Shown here piece by piece: positions 51,394 to 61,673 of a stretch of 64,000 bases of DNA. Location of the stretch: positions 119,412 through 183,411 of IMG/VR virus record IMGVR_UViG_3300033571_022897; one strand, written 5' to 3'. How positions within the stretch are numbered: the stretch's first letter is position 1; the number at the start of each line of letters is the position of its first letter. The DNA comes from a virus. Position numbers and translations under genes: made by a program. The notes beneath the pieces are model-generated. The model saw nothing but the letters and a program-made list of their open reading frames with translations, made no database searches and was not told where the DNA came from.

Positions 51394-52670
51394 TGGCACA
51401 AAAAACAAGAGCAAGAAGTAGACAAGAATTCATGAGTAAGCTCAATGAGCCTTACGAGTTATCCAATTATCCAAATCCCAATCAGGTATACACAGAACCC
51501 AAAAAAGCGGGAATGCCTGAAGTGAAGAGGTCTGAACAAATGTCGTCCAGAAAAGACGGCGATAAAGACTTTCACGTAGGAATCAAAGACATAGATGAGG
51601 CCGTAATGTACTATTTTAAAGAGGTTTTAAAATTGACTGTAGTGCAAAACGGAACCGCGATTGTTGTGCCTGTCATATACGGAAACCAGGAAAACTGGAA
51701 GAGCGTTCAATTGGACGGCTTTTACAGGGACAAAGAGGGGAAACTTATGGCGCCTCTGTTGATGTTTAAGCGCGATTCTGTGGCGCAAAACAGAAACTTA
51801 GGAAACAAATTGGACGGCAACCATGTGACCAATCTCCAATACTTTCAAAAGAAATACTCCAAAACAAATTTTTACAGCAACTTTAACGTACTAACCAATA
51901 GATCACCTGAAACCGAATACAAAGTTTCAGTCACCCCCGATTACGTCACCGTGACATACACATGTTCCATGTGGACGCAATACATGGAGCAAATGGATAA
52001 TCTCATAGAAGCCGTGAACTTCGCATCCAGGAGTTACTGGGGTGATCCCAATCGATTCCAATTCTATACGTCTATAGAGACATTCAATGACGCGACAGAG
52101 TACAATCAGGGAGATAACAGGTTCGTTAGAACAAACTTCAATATCACCATAAATGCGTATTTGATACCTGATACCATAAACAAAAAGATAGCTAATTCCA
52201 CTAAAGCGTTTGGTTTATCAAAACTGGTTTTTGGATTAGAGGCCTCAGATAGTCCTATAGATAAAGTAACAGTTTCTAAGAGCTCTAAAGGAGGAAAACC
52301 TATGGGCTCTATAATAGCCGCAGATTCTACGAATACAAACATAACAAACAACGTAGCGACCGCGTATTCTATATTGGCGTACGTGAATGCAAATGTCACC
52401 AAAAAGGCGACGTCTGTACCGGCTCCTCACATCGCAAGATTCGCAGGTTGCACAATACTCCAACCCCCGGATGGCTCTGGTTTACCGAGTACCACAGCTT
52501 ACAGTTTCACGGTATTTATAAACGGACAATACGTTCCGTCATCCCAGATAACTATAATAGATAACACAACGTACGTAGATTTTGTGTTCAATATAAGTCA
52601 AATAACTGGGGGTCTTGGTTATCGATTAGAGACAGACGATGAAGTCATAGCAGTAGGAAAATGGGTTTAA
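51393..52670 (+). CDS. 15: Tail completion/sheath terminator, gp15-like, with extra C-terminal domain
   Basis: The protein has 425 aa. Residues 60-285 follow the T4 gp15 pattern: a V-P-V-I-Y-G-N-Q-E-N-W strand, a hydrophobic P-L-L-M-F-K-R-D segment, the Y-T-C-S-M-W-T-Q-Y-M-E-Q-M-D helix, and a F-N-I-T-I-N-A-Y-L strand. gp15 caps the tail tube/sheath and joins it to the neck. T4 gp15 is 272 aa. The extra ~110 residues at the C-terminus (F-T-V-F-I-N-G-Q-Y-V-P ... Y-R-L-E-T-D-D-E) form a small beta domain, perhaps surface-exposed. Confidence 0.75.
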   Translation: MAQKTRARSRQEFMSKLNEPYELSNYPNPNQVYTEPKKAGMPEVKRSEQMSSRKDGDKDFHVGIKDIDEAVMYYFKEVLKLTVVQNGTAIVVPVIYGNQENWKSVQLDGFYRDKEGKLMAPLLMFKRDSVAQNRNLGNKLDGNHVTNLQYFQKKYSKTNFYSNFNVLTNRSPETEYKVSVTPDYVTVTYTCSMWTQYMEQMDNLIEAVNFASRSYWGDPNRFQFYTSIETFNDATEYNQGDNRFVRTNFNITINAYLIPDTINKKIANSTKAFGLSKLVFGLEASDSPIDKVTVSKSSKGGKPMGSIIAADSTNTNITNNVATAYSILAYVNANVTKKATSVPAPHIARFAGCTILQPPDGSGLPSTTAYSFTVFINGQYVPSSQITIIDNTTYVDFVFNISQITGGLGYRLETDDEVIAVGKWV

Positions 52671-52671
52671 C

Positions 52672-52899
52672 ATGGCAAGATTAAAACTAAAACAGGTACT
52701 ATCAAATTTGCAGTACGACGCGACTGAAAATAAACTCATGCTCAGCGGCAGCAATAATTCTTCAGAGCCTGATTTTGTAATTACAGGATCTGTCTACATA
52801 AAAACTGACACGGTCACAAGCGGTTCTTTGACCATTCAGGGCGTAGATACTTTTGGAGACTCCGGAAGCTTCTACACCATGGATCTGGGCGAATATTAA
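52672..52899 (+). CDS. Small virion protein, unknown
   Basis: The protein has 75 aa. Strand-rich segments (F-V-I-T-G-S-V-Y-I-K-T-D, S-G-S-L-T-I-Q-G-V-D) use the same I-T-G-S vocabulary as the large fibres downstream. It may be a small fibre-associated or adaptor protein. It starts 1 nt after the gp15-like gene and ends before the promoter-like gap. Confidence 0.55.
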   Translation: MARLKLKQVLSNLQYDATENKLMLSGSNNSSEPDFVITGSVYIKTDTVTSGSLTIQGVDTFGDSGSFYTMDLGEY

Positions 52900-52922
52900 A
52901 AATAGTTATTGGTAATTGTTTC

Positions 52923-52931
52923 ATATTTATA
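52923..52931 (+). promoter_or_regulatory. ATATTTATA box, candidate late promoter of the fibre operon
   Basis: The plus strand reads CATATTTATA in an 85-nt gap, 53 nt before the first fibre ATG. An AGGAG 8-12 nt before that ATG is one of the few Shine-Dalgarno-like sequences in the window. Confidence 0.5.
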
Positions 52932-52934
52932 GGT

Positions 52935-52946
52935 GGCTATATAGCC
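52935..52946 (+). repeat. Perfect 12-bp palindrome GGCTATATAGCC in the fibre leader
   Basis: The palindrome lies 3 nt after the ATATTTATA box; with a G-U and a G-C it extends to 8 bp per arm. It could be an operator, a hairpin near the mRNA 5' end, or chance. Confidence 0.5.
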
Positions 52947-52984
52947 GCTATATTGTTGGTACATACTAATTAGGAGCTAGACAC

Positions 52985-55900
52985 ATGTCAGATCAGTATT
53001 TAAAACTGCGTAGAAGTTCCGTGCCCGGAAAGGTGCCGGGGATAGAACAGCTAGAATTCGGTGAAATAGCTCTTAACACGTATGACGGACTAGCCTACAT
53101 GAAAAAATCCGGTTCTGCCGGAGAAGAAATAATTCAAATAGGTGGTGTATCATCTAATACTGGAAACTTTACAGGTTCATTTTCAGGATCCGTAGTAGGT
53201 CTTGGACAATTTACAGGATCCTTTTCAGGATCGCTTTCGGGATCTTTTTATGGATCAGCGTCTTATGCAGACACTGCGAGTTACGCTTTATCTGCATCTT
53301 ATTTCTTAACATCATCGGTAACAAGCGCGTCTTACGCAAGAACTGCTTCTTACGTAAATCCGTTGTATCAAGACGTGCAGATAACCGGTTCGTTATACGT
53401 AACGCAATCCCATATATCTACCGTCGATTGGATAGATTTTACCATAGATCCCCAACCCGATCCTCCCCACCTAGAAGGAAGAATACACTGGGATGTGGAT
53501 AGAAAGACGTTAAAACTCGACACAGAGCAAGCAGATTTTAGCATCGATACCGGCCACGTCAACGTACTCAGGGGAAAGAACAACAACAGTTACGCTCTGA
53601 CCCCCGGAATGGTCATATACATAGACGGAAACGCTGGACAGTTCGCAACCTTTACCACCGCCAGTTGGGAAAACGATCCAAATTCCGCTTATTCCATAGG
53701 TATCATACCGCAAACCATAAATCCGAACAACAGCGGCTACGCGATCATACAGGGCGAGATAAGTGGAATAAACACGAACGCGTACCCTCCTGGCACCCTC
53801 CTTTACCTCTCAGCTTCTGGTCAATACACAGACCAAAAACCTCAGGCGCCCCTTCACACGGTTCGCTTGGGTCAAGTCGTGGTACAAGCCACAGACGGTA
53901 AACTGCAGGTAAAAATAGACAACGGATACGAGATAGACGAGCTTCACGACGTTCTTGTGACAAACGCCACGCACGGAGACCTGTTGGTCAGAAGTGCAAG
54001 CATTTGGATAAACTCTAAACAACTCAGCGGATCCTACGGATTGACCGGAAGTTTCTCTATATCGGGATCTGGAATAATAGGAACTTCGAGTTTTGCTACG
54101 AGCGCGTCTTATGCTAGAACGGCTTCTTACGTTGACACTGCTCTCACCGCTTCTTACTTCATAACGAGTTCGGTGACTTCTGCGTCTTATGCATCAACAG
54201 CGTCTTATGTAGTAAATGCATTAACTGCATCATATTTCATAACGTCTTCTGTCACAAGCGCTTCTTACGCTAGAACCGCGTCTTACGTTGACACTGCTCT
54301 AACTGCTTCATACTTCATAACATCATCAGTTACTAGCGCGTCTTACGCTAGAAGTTCATCTCTTGCGCAAACTGCGTCCTATTTCATTACGAGCTCTGTT
54401 ACTAGTGCTTCATACGCAGCTACTGCATCTTATGTAGTAAACGCTCTTACCGCATCTTATTTTATAACGAGCTCCGTAACAAGCGCTTCTTACGCTTCGA
54501 CTGCATCGTATGTAGTAAATTCTCTCACCGCGTCATACTTCATTACGAGTTCAGTTACGTCTGCATCATACGCTAGAACCGCATCGTATGTAGATACGGC
54601 GTTAACAGCGTCTTACTTCATAACATCATCAGTCACCAGCGCTTCTTACGCAAGAAGTTCATCTCTTGCTCAAACGGCTTCTTATTTCATAACAAGCTCT
54701 GTTACTAGCGCTTCATACGCAGCAACTGCGTCTTATGTAGTGAACGCTTTAACAGCTTCTTATTTTATAACATCGTCTGTAACTAGTGCATCGTACGCTG
54801 CGACCGCTTCTTTTGTAACAGGATCTTCATTTACATCTGCAAATCCTGTACTATCTTCGTCTTATGCATTGACATCGTCTTTTGCATGGACCGCATCAGT
54901 GGCTTTGAACGCAGTTGGATCAGTAGGCGGTAGTGGAACGGTAAACAGAATAAGCAAATTCGTAGGCGCCACTACACTGGGAAACAGTCAGATATTCGAT
55001 GACGGCACGAATATACAAATAACTGGTTCTAGCATTATTTTTAGTGGTTCTAATTCTACACTGAGGATCACAGGAAGTGTGATGTCCCTTGGAGGATTTA
55101 CAGGAAGTCTTTTTGGAACGTCTAGTTGGGCGATAAACTCTCTAACAGCTTCGTATTTCCTAACTTCATCCGTCACCTCTGCATCATACGCACGAACCGC
55201 GTCTTACGTCGATACTGCTTTAACAGCATCGTACTTCATAACAAGTTCAGTAACTTCAGCGTCATATGCTAGAACAGCTTCCTATGTTGATACTGCTTTA
55301 ACAGCATCTTACTTTATAACAAGTTCCGTAACTTCGGCTTCGTATGCTAGAACTGCATCTTACGTAGATACGGCATTAACGGCTTCTTACTTCATAACTA
55401 GTTCGGTAACTTCTGCGTCTTATGCAAGAAGTTCATCGCTTGCGCAAACAGCGTCTTATTTCATAACTTCTTCTGTTACAAGCGCGTCTTATGCAGCAAC
55501 CGCTTCTTACGTAGTAAATGCTTTAACAGCTTCTTACTTCATAACGAGTTCAGTAACAAGCGCATCATACGCAGCAACTGCTTCTTACGTAACAAACGCT
55601 CTTACAGCGTCTTATTTCATAACGTCTTCCGTCACGAGCGCTTCATACGCTAGAACTGCGTCTTATGTAGATACCGCTTTAACAGCTTCATACTTTATAA
55701 CAAGCTCTGTAACCAGCGCCTCATACGCTATAAGTTCTTCTTTAGCAGCAACCGCCTCTTACATCACTGGATCCGCACTAAATTCCAGCAACTTAGCGCT
55801 ATCTTCCTCTTATGCTATAACAGCGTCATACGCGCTCAATGCCGGAGGGGGTGGAGATATTACTGTAGCCGATGAAGGTAACGCTCAAGGAGTAGCCACA

Positions 55901-56881
55901 TTCTTAAATTTCCTAGGATCTGGTGTGACAGCAACAGTTGCATCAAGCACTGCAAGCATAACAATAACTGGCGGTGGAGGCGATTCTTTCCCCTATACTG
56001 GTTCCGCGATAATAAGCGGAAGTTTAACAGTAACCGGGTCTCTATATGTTAGCGGTACGTTGTATGGAGATGGAAGCGGACTGACAAATCTTGGATTCGG
56101 AAACACAAGGAAACTGATTCAATCCACTCCAGCCACCACATGGTCGTTTGCTCACAACATGGGCGAACAGTATCCTGCGGTAACGATATACGATTCTAAC
56201 ACGAATGTTATAGTCCCTGGTAGAATAGAGGCCGTGGATACTAATAACTTGAAAGTCTATTTCGATATAGCGCAATCGGGTATAGCAGTAGCGGTAGTAG
56301 CGGGAAGAGTAGAGACAGGAAGTTTAGCGAAATTAGAACAAACCATAGCCGCAAATACCTGGTCGTTTGCTCACAACCTAGGATACAGATACGCCATCAT
56401 AGACGTGTTTGATTCAGCTGGGGATGTATTAGTTCCTGGAAGGATAGAGACCATAGACGAAAACAATGCGAATATATATTTCACCATAGCTCAAACAGGA
56501 ACAGCTGTGGCGATGGTCGGAGGTACGGCATTGACTTCGTCATACGCAAACACGATGACCATAAACGGTACATCGTTGAGCACCCAAACCAATCCCGACG
56601 CAGACACTGGAACAGAAATTGTGGCCACAGTTTACACCGGATCCTATCAATCAGCCTTCTTTGATTACGTATTGAACGACGGAACCAATTTCAGAGCAGG
56701 CACGGTGATGTCAGTTTGGGATAATATAGGAACCGTTAAGTACAACGATAACTCAACAGACGACATTGGAAACACTACCGGAGTCATATTTATTGTAGAC
56801 ATAAACGGAGACACCGCGCAATTAAAAGTGACCACAAACAGCAACAATTGGAACATAAAAACATTCGTAAGAGCACTTTGA
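52985..56881 (+). CDS. Giant Ser/Ala/Tyr-repeat tail fibre protein
   Basis: The protein has 1298 aa. The N-terminal ~130 residues start K-L-R-R-S-S-V-P-G-K-V-P and reach Gly/Ser/Phe strands. A folded domain (about 135-345, with I-D-W ... E-G-R-I-H-W-D-V-D) follows. Two arrays of a ~26-residue unit (T-A-S-Y-F-I-T-S-S-V-T-S-A-S-Y-A) lie at about 372-620 and 718-930. The C-terminus carries two tandem copies of a ~60-residue domain (W-S-F-A-H-N-M/L-G ... V-P-G-R-I-E) and a last beta domain. Repeats of this kind are expected to form trimeric beta-rich fibre shafts. Probably a long or short tail fibre or whisker; receptor unknown. Confidence 0.75.
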   Translation: MSDQYLKLRRSSVPGKVPGIEQLEFGEIALNTYDGLAYMKKSGSAGEEIIQIGGVSSNTGNFTGSFSGSVVGLGQFTGSFSGSLSGSFYGSASYADTASYALSASYFLTSSVTSASYARTASYVNPLYQDVQITGSLYVTQSHISTVDWIDFTIDPQPDPPHLEGRIHWDVDRKTLKLDTEQADFSIDTGHVNVLRGKNNNSYALTPGMVIYIDGNAGQFATFTTASWENDPNSAYSIGIIPQTINPNNSGYAIIQGEISGINTNAYPPGTLLYLSASGQYTDQKPQAPLHTVRLGQVVVQATDGKLQVKIDNGYEIDELHDVLVTNATHGDLLVRSASIWINSKQLSGSYGLTGSFSISGSGIIGTSSFATSASYARTASYVDTALTASYFITSSVTSASYASTASYVVNALTASYFITSSVTSASYARTASYVDTALTASYFITSSVTSASYARSSSLAQTASYFITSSVTSASYAATASYVVNALTASYFITSSVTSASYASTASYVVNSLTASYFITSSVTSASYARTASYVDTALTASYFITSSVTSASYARSSSLAQTASYFITSSVTSASYAATASYVVNALTASYFITSSVTSASYAATASFVTGSSFTSANPVLSSSYALTSSFAWTASVALNAVGSVGGSGTVNRISKFVGATTLGNSQIFDDGTNIQITGSSIIFSGSNSTLRITGSVMSLGGFTGSLFGTSSWAINSLTASYFLTSSVTSASYARTASYVDTALTASYFITSSVTSASYARTASYVDTALTASYFITSSVTSASYARTASYVDTALTASYFITSSVTSASYARSSSLAQTASYFITSSVTSASYAATASYVVNALTASYFITSSVTSASYAATASYVTNALTASYFITSSVTSASYARTASYVDTALTASYFITSSVTSASYAISSSLAATASYITGSALNSSNLALSSSYAITASYALNAGGGGDITVADEGNAQGVATFLNFLGSGVTATVASSTASITITGGGGDSFPYTGSAIISGSLTVTGSLYVSGTLYGDGSGLTNLGFGNTRKLIQSTPATTWSFAHNMGEQYPAVTIYDSNTNVIVPGRIEAVDTNNLKVYFDIAQSGIAVAVVAGRVETGSLAKLEQTIAANTWSFAHNLGYRYAIIDVFDSAGDVLVPGRIETIDENNANIYFTIAQTGTAVAMVGGTALTSSYANTMTINGTSLSTQTNPDADTGTEIVATVYTGSYQSAFFDYVLNDGTNFRAGTVMSVWDNIGTVKYNDNSTDDIGNTTGVIFIVDINGDTAQLKVTTNSNNWNIKTFVRAL
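54100..55760 (+). repeat. Coding repeats (26-residue period) of the fibre shaft
   Basis: Two arrays (about 54100-54840 and 55140-55760) of a 78-bp coding unit are separated by an ~300-bp non-repetitive spacer. The peptide units are nearly identical (T-A-S-Y-F-I-T-S-S-V-T-S-A-S-Y-A, then R-T-A-S-Y-V-D-T-A-L or variants). Synonymous codons differ from unit to unit. Confidence 0.85.
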
Positions 56882-56882
56882 T

Positions 56883-59800
56883 ATGAAGATATTCGACCCT
56901 AAATTAACAGGAAGCATAGAGTTTCAATCTCCGGTAAATTTTACTGGATCGATGCATGGTACCGCGTCATGGGCGACTAATGTGGTAAACGGAGGGGGAG
57001 GATCACTAAGCGGAGGCGAACAAAACTACATAGCCCGTTGGGAATCTTCGAATACGCTAACAACCAGTTCCATATACGAGGATCCTACAACACCGAGCGT
57101 CGCGATAGGCGGCGTACAAAACTTCGATCCCACAAACCCAGAAACTTTACTCGTCTCTGGATCAGGCATCAACGTCATAAGTGGAAAAGTCGACATAGAT
57201 AACTATACCCAATTAAATATCCAGAATACTTTCGCTGGAACTGCTGCTTCTTCGGACATAGTTGCCACAAACGACACTGGCGACGAGTTTGGAAATTACG
57301 TAGATCTTGGAATAAACAGTAGCCTTTATTCCGGATTTTTGGGTTCTCCCAACGAATCGTACTTATACAATACGGGTTCTAACTTACTAATTGGAAACAT
57401 AACTAGAGGAGAAAATGCGAATGTCAAACTATTTGCAGGAAACGATGCGACAGTGTTTCCGCTAATAGTAACGGGATCTCAAGTTTTGATAACAGGATCG
57501 ATGTTCGGTACCTCCAGTTGGGCAGCTAGTTCGTCTGTGAACATATCTTCGTCTTACGCTTTAAGCGCATCATTCGCAGTAAGCGCATCTAATGCTCGCA
57601 GTGCGTCTTACGCAATCAGTTCCTCTAATGCGTTAAGTTCTTCTTACGCTATAAGTGCTTCAAACGCAAGTACAGCTTCTTACGTAGTCAATGCATTAAC
57701 GGCGTCATTCGTAAATAACCTAAGTCAAAATCTTTCTATAACAGGATCTGTAACGATAAGTGGTTCTGCACAACAAGAACTCATAATATTGGGAGACCAA
57801 CACTTAACAGGATCCTTATTCGTATCCAACTCAATAGTGCTAACTCCATCAGGAAGTTTACTGGTGGCCTCAGGTTCTATAAGAGCGTTGTCTTTGACTG
57901 GAAGTTTGTTCGGAACTGCGTCTTTCGTATCCGGATCCGTATTCACTAGCGAAAATAGAGCGTTATCGTCTTCAAACGCAGTAAGTGCTTCTTACGCAAT
58001 AAGCTCTTCTAATGCGTTAAGTTCTTCTTACGCTATAAGCGCTTCAAATTCAAGCACGGCTTCTTACGTAGTCAATGCGTTAACGTCCTCCTTCATAAAC
58101 AATTTAAACCAGAACCTATCTATAACTGGATCAGTAAGAATAAGCGGTTCTGCTGCAGTAGAGCTATTCGTTTTAGGAGATCAACACGTGACGGGATCCC
58201 TATGGGTATCAAGTTCAGTAATCGTAACTCCCTCTGGAAGTATAGTGGTCGCCTCAGGCTCTATAAGGGCACTATCGATTACTGGAAGTTTATTTGGTAC
58301 GGCGTCCTTCGTATCTGGTTCTGTATACACTTCTACAAACCCCGCGCTTTCCGCATCTTACGCTTTTAGTTCTTCTTACGCGATAAGTTCCTCTTATTCT
58401 ATAAGTTCGTCTTACGCAATAAGTGCTTCTTATTCCATAACATCGTCTTACGCCGTAACATCGTCTAACTCTGTAAGTTCTTCTTACGCAATAACTTCTT
58501 CTTACGCTATAAATGCGTTTCCTTACAGCGGAAGTTCTGCGCAAATAACAGGATCTCTATCAATAACTGGATCTCTTGCTTTATATTCTGCCTTAGATCC
58601 AGATTTATTGGGATCAAATACAGAAACAGCGTACTACTTTGTATCGAGGTCCCAATACAATACCGCAGTTAACGACATATTCTATAGAAGCGCAGGAAAT
58701 CTATGGAGCCAGGACTTTTTACAGCAAGCTGTAGATACAGGTATAATCTACGGTGGTATAGTGTCATTCACAGGTAGCGTAGAAGATACAGCGCCGTACA
58801 CAACAGAAGTTAGAGTGACACCAGGCGTTGCTTTACTCATAGATCACAACGCCGAAACAGGATCGAAGGGGGAAACAGTACCCACTATAGTTAATTTTGG
58901 ACCCATAACCCAATCTTTCAAAGATCAAGTTACTGGATCGCAAGTACATTATCTGTATATAGATCAAGCGGGTACCCTTCAGTATCAAACTACCATTTTC
59001 AATACCTCGCAATATCACTCTGAATTTCCTCTGGGAGTCATATTCTCTTTGACGACTGAGAGCATATCCTCTTACGGAGATCTTAGAGTTACCGCTTACG
59101 GACAAACTCAACAATCGGGAGAATTTGTTAGAGCTTTTGGTCCTTTAAAAGTAAATGGATTTGATATAAGTCCAATAAGCACGACTTTGAGTGCAAGCAT
59201 AGCGTCAGGAAAATCTTACAGATTCGGGGGTTTTTACACACAAAACCCAGAAACCCCCTCTAGTTACAATTCTCCTGCGATTCCAACGGCGAGTTTCGTT
59301 AGGGTGTATAGAGATCCTGCAGTTTTAGGTGGATATAAAGCCCAAGTTTACGATAGCGGACTTCCATTTAAAGGAATAGATCCCACGAAATACGACGATG
59401 GCAGTGGAACTTTACAAAGCGTAGGATCCGGCGAATTCACAATACAGCGTCTATTTCAAGGCGTTGTGAACGGCATAACATACGTTTACTACGGTCAAAA
59501 CAAATATACAAGTTTAACCGCGGCTCTAAATAGCGTAACAACCGAAGATTTTTCAGAATCTCAAACTTCTATAATCACGCTTCCTTTTATAGGATACATT
59601 ATAGTAGAAGGCACTGCGACGAGTTTAGCGGACACAAACACGAGTAGGATCATAAACGCTGGTCTGTTTAGAAACACCGCGGGTTCTTCAGGCGGCGGAG
59701 GTGCAGCTGTTACTAATTTGAACGATCTTGGAGACGTCGTAATAGGCGGAGCGGTTAACGGTCAAGCGCTTATATACAACACAGGAAACTGGATTAATGG

Positions 59801-61661
59801 AAATCCTACTTCAGCGTCTTACGCGAGTAGCGCTTCTTACGTAAATGGATCGATATTCGATTCTAATAATCCTGTTCTCTCTTCTTCTTACGCTCTTACA
59901 GCGTCGTACGTAAACAGTTCTTCATACGCATACACCGCTTCTTACGTAACTGGATCGTCATTCAATTCGACAAATTTAGCGCTATCTGCGTCTTACGCGA
60001 TAACCGCGTCTTACGCTTTAAACGGAGGCGGAGGATCAGGCGTAAATGTGCAAGACGAAGGCGGCACGCCGTTCTCAGCAACGACTTTGAATTTTCAAGG
60101 CGCAGGAGTAACAGCGGCCGACGCAGGCGGAGGAACTGCAACGATAACGATATCAGGCGGATCTGGGGAAACTTTCCCCTACACAGGTTCTGCTATCGTA
60201 AGCGGAAGCGTACGTGTAATAGAATCAGGATCTACGGGATTAGAGGTCACGGGATCTTCAAGGATTACTGGAAGTTTGATAGTGACAGGAAGCATAACAA
60301 CTGACCATGGATTTACAGCGTTGTCTGTCACTGCGTCTTTCGTGTCGTCTTCTCAAATAACAGGAAGTCTTTTTGGAAGTTCTTCTTTTGCTACAACTGC
60401 TTCTCACGCCTTAACGGCCTCTTACGTGCTTAACGCGCCCAGCTCAGATCCTTTCCCCTATACAGGTTCTGCTGTGATAAGCGGTAGTTTGATACTCACA
60501 GGATCTTTTAGAACCCTCGCGTCTGGAACAGAGGGCGCAGCCGTATTCGGTGACGTTAACACATATTTAGAAGTGTTCGCGCAAAATAGAAACGCTGGAA
60601 TAAGCGCTTCTACTGATATAGTCGCCTACAACGATCAAGGAAACAAGAGCCAATACTACGTCGATATGGGCATAAACGGATCTGGAATGGATCCTGCCTA
60701 CACTTTTGGAAGACCCAACGACGCTTACGTGTACAATACAGGTGGAGATCTATTCATAGGAAACTCTACTGGATTTTATCAGCCTTCACTAACTTCGCAA
60801 TCGCTACACCTGTTTGCCAATGCTGCAGGAATTCCAGATGTTACGCTGTCAGGCAGTAGAGTAGGCATAGAAAAATCTTCTTCGTTGAACGCCACTCTTG
60901 ACGTGAACGGAAACACCATGATTAGTGGCACTCTGTTTGTGTCCGGAGCACACTACTTAGATTTAGATGTCAAAGGAAACTCAGCGATATCAGGAACTCT
61001 TTTCCTAACCTCTTCAAATTCAACAGAGTATTTAGCACTGTGGATGAATGGGGATTCCGAAATATCTGGAACGATATACATCACTTCGTCTAGAAACAAT
61101 ACATCTATAGAATCCATAGGGGACATAGTGATTAGCGGAAGCATATACGCTTCAGCTTCATTCGGTCCGGATGTTCTTAGAGCAGTAGGAAATACGAAAT
61201 ACACTGGATCTTTCATGATCACGAGCTCGGGAGTTTCTACAGAGAGAGAACTTGTCGTGAATGGTGAAGCAGTTGTCACAGGATCATTAATAGTATCAGG
61301 TTCCGGTGGATTCGGAGTTTTCTCTAAGGGATTCACACTAGCTGACTTAACAAGTACGTTCACCGTTACCGGATCTTATCACGTCTGGAGAGCGCCGTTC
61401 TCTTGCTCGGTGGTCGGAATATGGGCTTTCAAATCAGGAAGCACAGATCCCCAAATAAACGCAAGACGTAGCGGATCTGGTGCATCTTTACACTTAGCAA
61501 CGAATCTAACGATCGCTAACGATAATCAATGGACTTCTGGAGGAAGCGTACAGAACACAACTTACGCAGGCGGCGATTCTCTAGAAGTGATAATATCGGG
61601 AAGCACACAATACCAAGTGTCCGTACAGGTGGACTTCATAAAACTACAACGTAGAACATAA
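56883..61661 (+). CDS. Giant second Ser/Ala/Tyr-repeat tail fibre protein
   Basis: The largest gene, 1592 aa. A Gly/Ser linker follows an N-terminal I-F-D-P-K-L-T-G-S. A ~130-residue block is directly duplicated (about residues 230-480), each copy with N-Q/L-N-L-S-I-T-G-S-V and L-G-D-Q-H-x-T-G-S-L. A phage-structural domain (about 580-850) has L-L-I-D-H-N-A-E-T-G-S. A later shaft (about 960-1060) and I-S-G-T-L/I-F/Y pentad-like repeats (about 1345-1440) follow. The final domain (W-R-A-P-F-S-C-S-V-V-G-I-W-A-F near 1500) resembles carbohydrate-facing tip domains. The start is 1 nt after the preceding stop. Likely the main receptor-binding fibre or its partner. Confidence 0.75.
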   Translation: MKIFDPKLTGSIEFQSPVNFTGSMHGTASWATNVVNGGGGSLSGGEQNYIARWESSNTLTTSSIYEDPTTPSVAIGGVQNFDPTNPETLLVSGSGINVISGKVDIDNYTQLNIQNTFAGTAASSDIVATNDTGDEFGNYVDLGINSSLYSGFLGSPNESYLYNTGSNLLIGNITRGENANVKLFAGNDATVFPLIVTGSQVLITGSMFGTSSWAASSSVNISSSYALSASFAVSASNARSASYAISSSNALSSSYAISASNASTASYVVNALTASFVNNLSQNLSITGSVTISGSAQQELIILGDQHLTGSLFVSNSIVLTPSGSLLVASGSIRALSLTGSLFGTASFVSGSVFTSENRALSSSNAVSASYAISSSNALSSSYAISASNSSTASYVVNALTSSFINNLNQNLSITGSVRISGSAAVELFVLGDQHVTGSLWVSSSVIVTPSGSIVVASGSIRALSITGSLFGTASFVSGSVYTSTNPALSASYAFSSSYAISSSYSISSSYAISASYSITSSYAVTSSNSVSSSYAITSSYAINAFPYSGSSAQITGSLSITGSLALYSALDPDLLGSNTETAYYFVSRSQYNTAVNDIFYRSAGNLWSQDFLQQAVDTGIIYGGIVSFTGSVEDTAPYTTEVRVTPGVALLIDHNAETGSKGETVPTIVNFGPITQSFKDQVTGSQVHYLYIDQAGTLQYQTTIFNTSQYHSEFPLGVIFSLTTESISSYGDLRVTAYGQTQQSGEFVRAFGPLKVNGFDISPISTTLSASIASGKSYRFGGFYTQNPETPSSYNSPAIPTASFVRVYRDPAVLGGYKAQVYDSGLPFKGIDPTKYDDGSGTLQSVGSGEFTIQRLFQGVVNGITYVYYGQNKYTSLTAALNSVTTEDFSESQTSIITLPFIGYIIVEGTATSLADTNTSRIINAGLFRNTAGSSGGGGAAVTNLNDLGDVVIGGAVNGQALIYNTGNWINGNPTSASYASSASYVNGSIFDSNNPVLSSSYALTASYVNSSSYAYTASYVTGSSFNSTNLALSASYAITASYALNGGGGSGVNVQDEGGTPFSATTLNFQGAGVTAADAGGGTATITISGGSGETFPYTGSAIVSGSVRVIESGSTGLEVTGSSRITGSLIVTGSITTDHGFTALSVTASFVSSSQITGSLFGSSSFATTASHALTASYVLNAPSSDPFPYTGSAVISGSLILTGSFRTLASGTEGAAVFGDVNTYLEVFAQNRNAGISASTDIVAYNDQGNKSQYYVDMGINGSGMDPAYTFGRPNDAYVYNTGGDLFIGNSTGFYQPSLTSQSLHLFANAAGIPDVTLSGSRVGIEKSSSLNATLDVNGNTMISGTLFVSGAHYLDLDVKGNSAISGTLFLTSSNSTEYLALWMNGDSEISGTIYITSSRNNTSIESIGDIVISGSIYASASFGPDVLRAVGNTKYTGSFMITSSGVSTERELVVNGEAVVTGSLIVSGSGGFGVFSKGFTLADLTSTFTVTGSYHVWRAPFSCSVVGIWAFKSGSTDPQINARRSGSGASLHLATNLTIANDNQWTSGGSVQNTTYAGGDSLEVIISGSTQYQVSVQVDFIKLQRRT
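57540..58330 (+). repeat. Tandem ~390-bp duplication inside the second fibre gene
   Basis: The translation of about 57540-57950 and 57960-58330 shares long blocks in the same order: shaft unit, L-S-I-T-G-S-V, L-G-D-Q-H, V-T/L-T-P-S-G-S, S-I-R-A-L-S, G-S-L-F-G-T-A-S-F-V-S-G-S-V. A whole shaft module was therefore duplicated in tandem. Synonymous differences show it is not brand new. Confidence 0.75.
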
Positions 61662-61673
61662 AAATAGTTTTTC

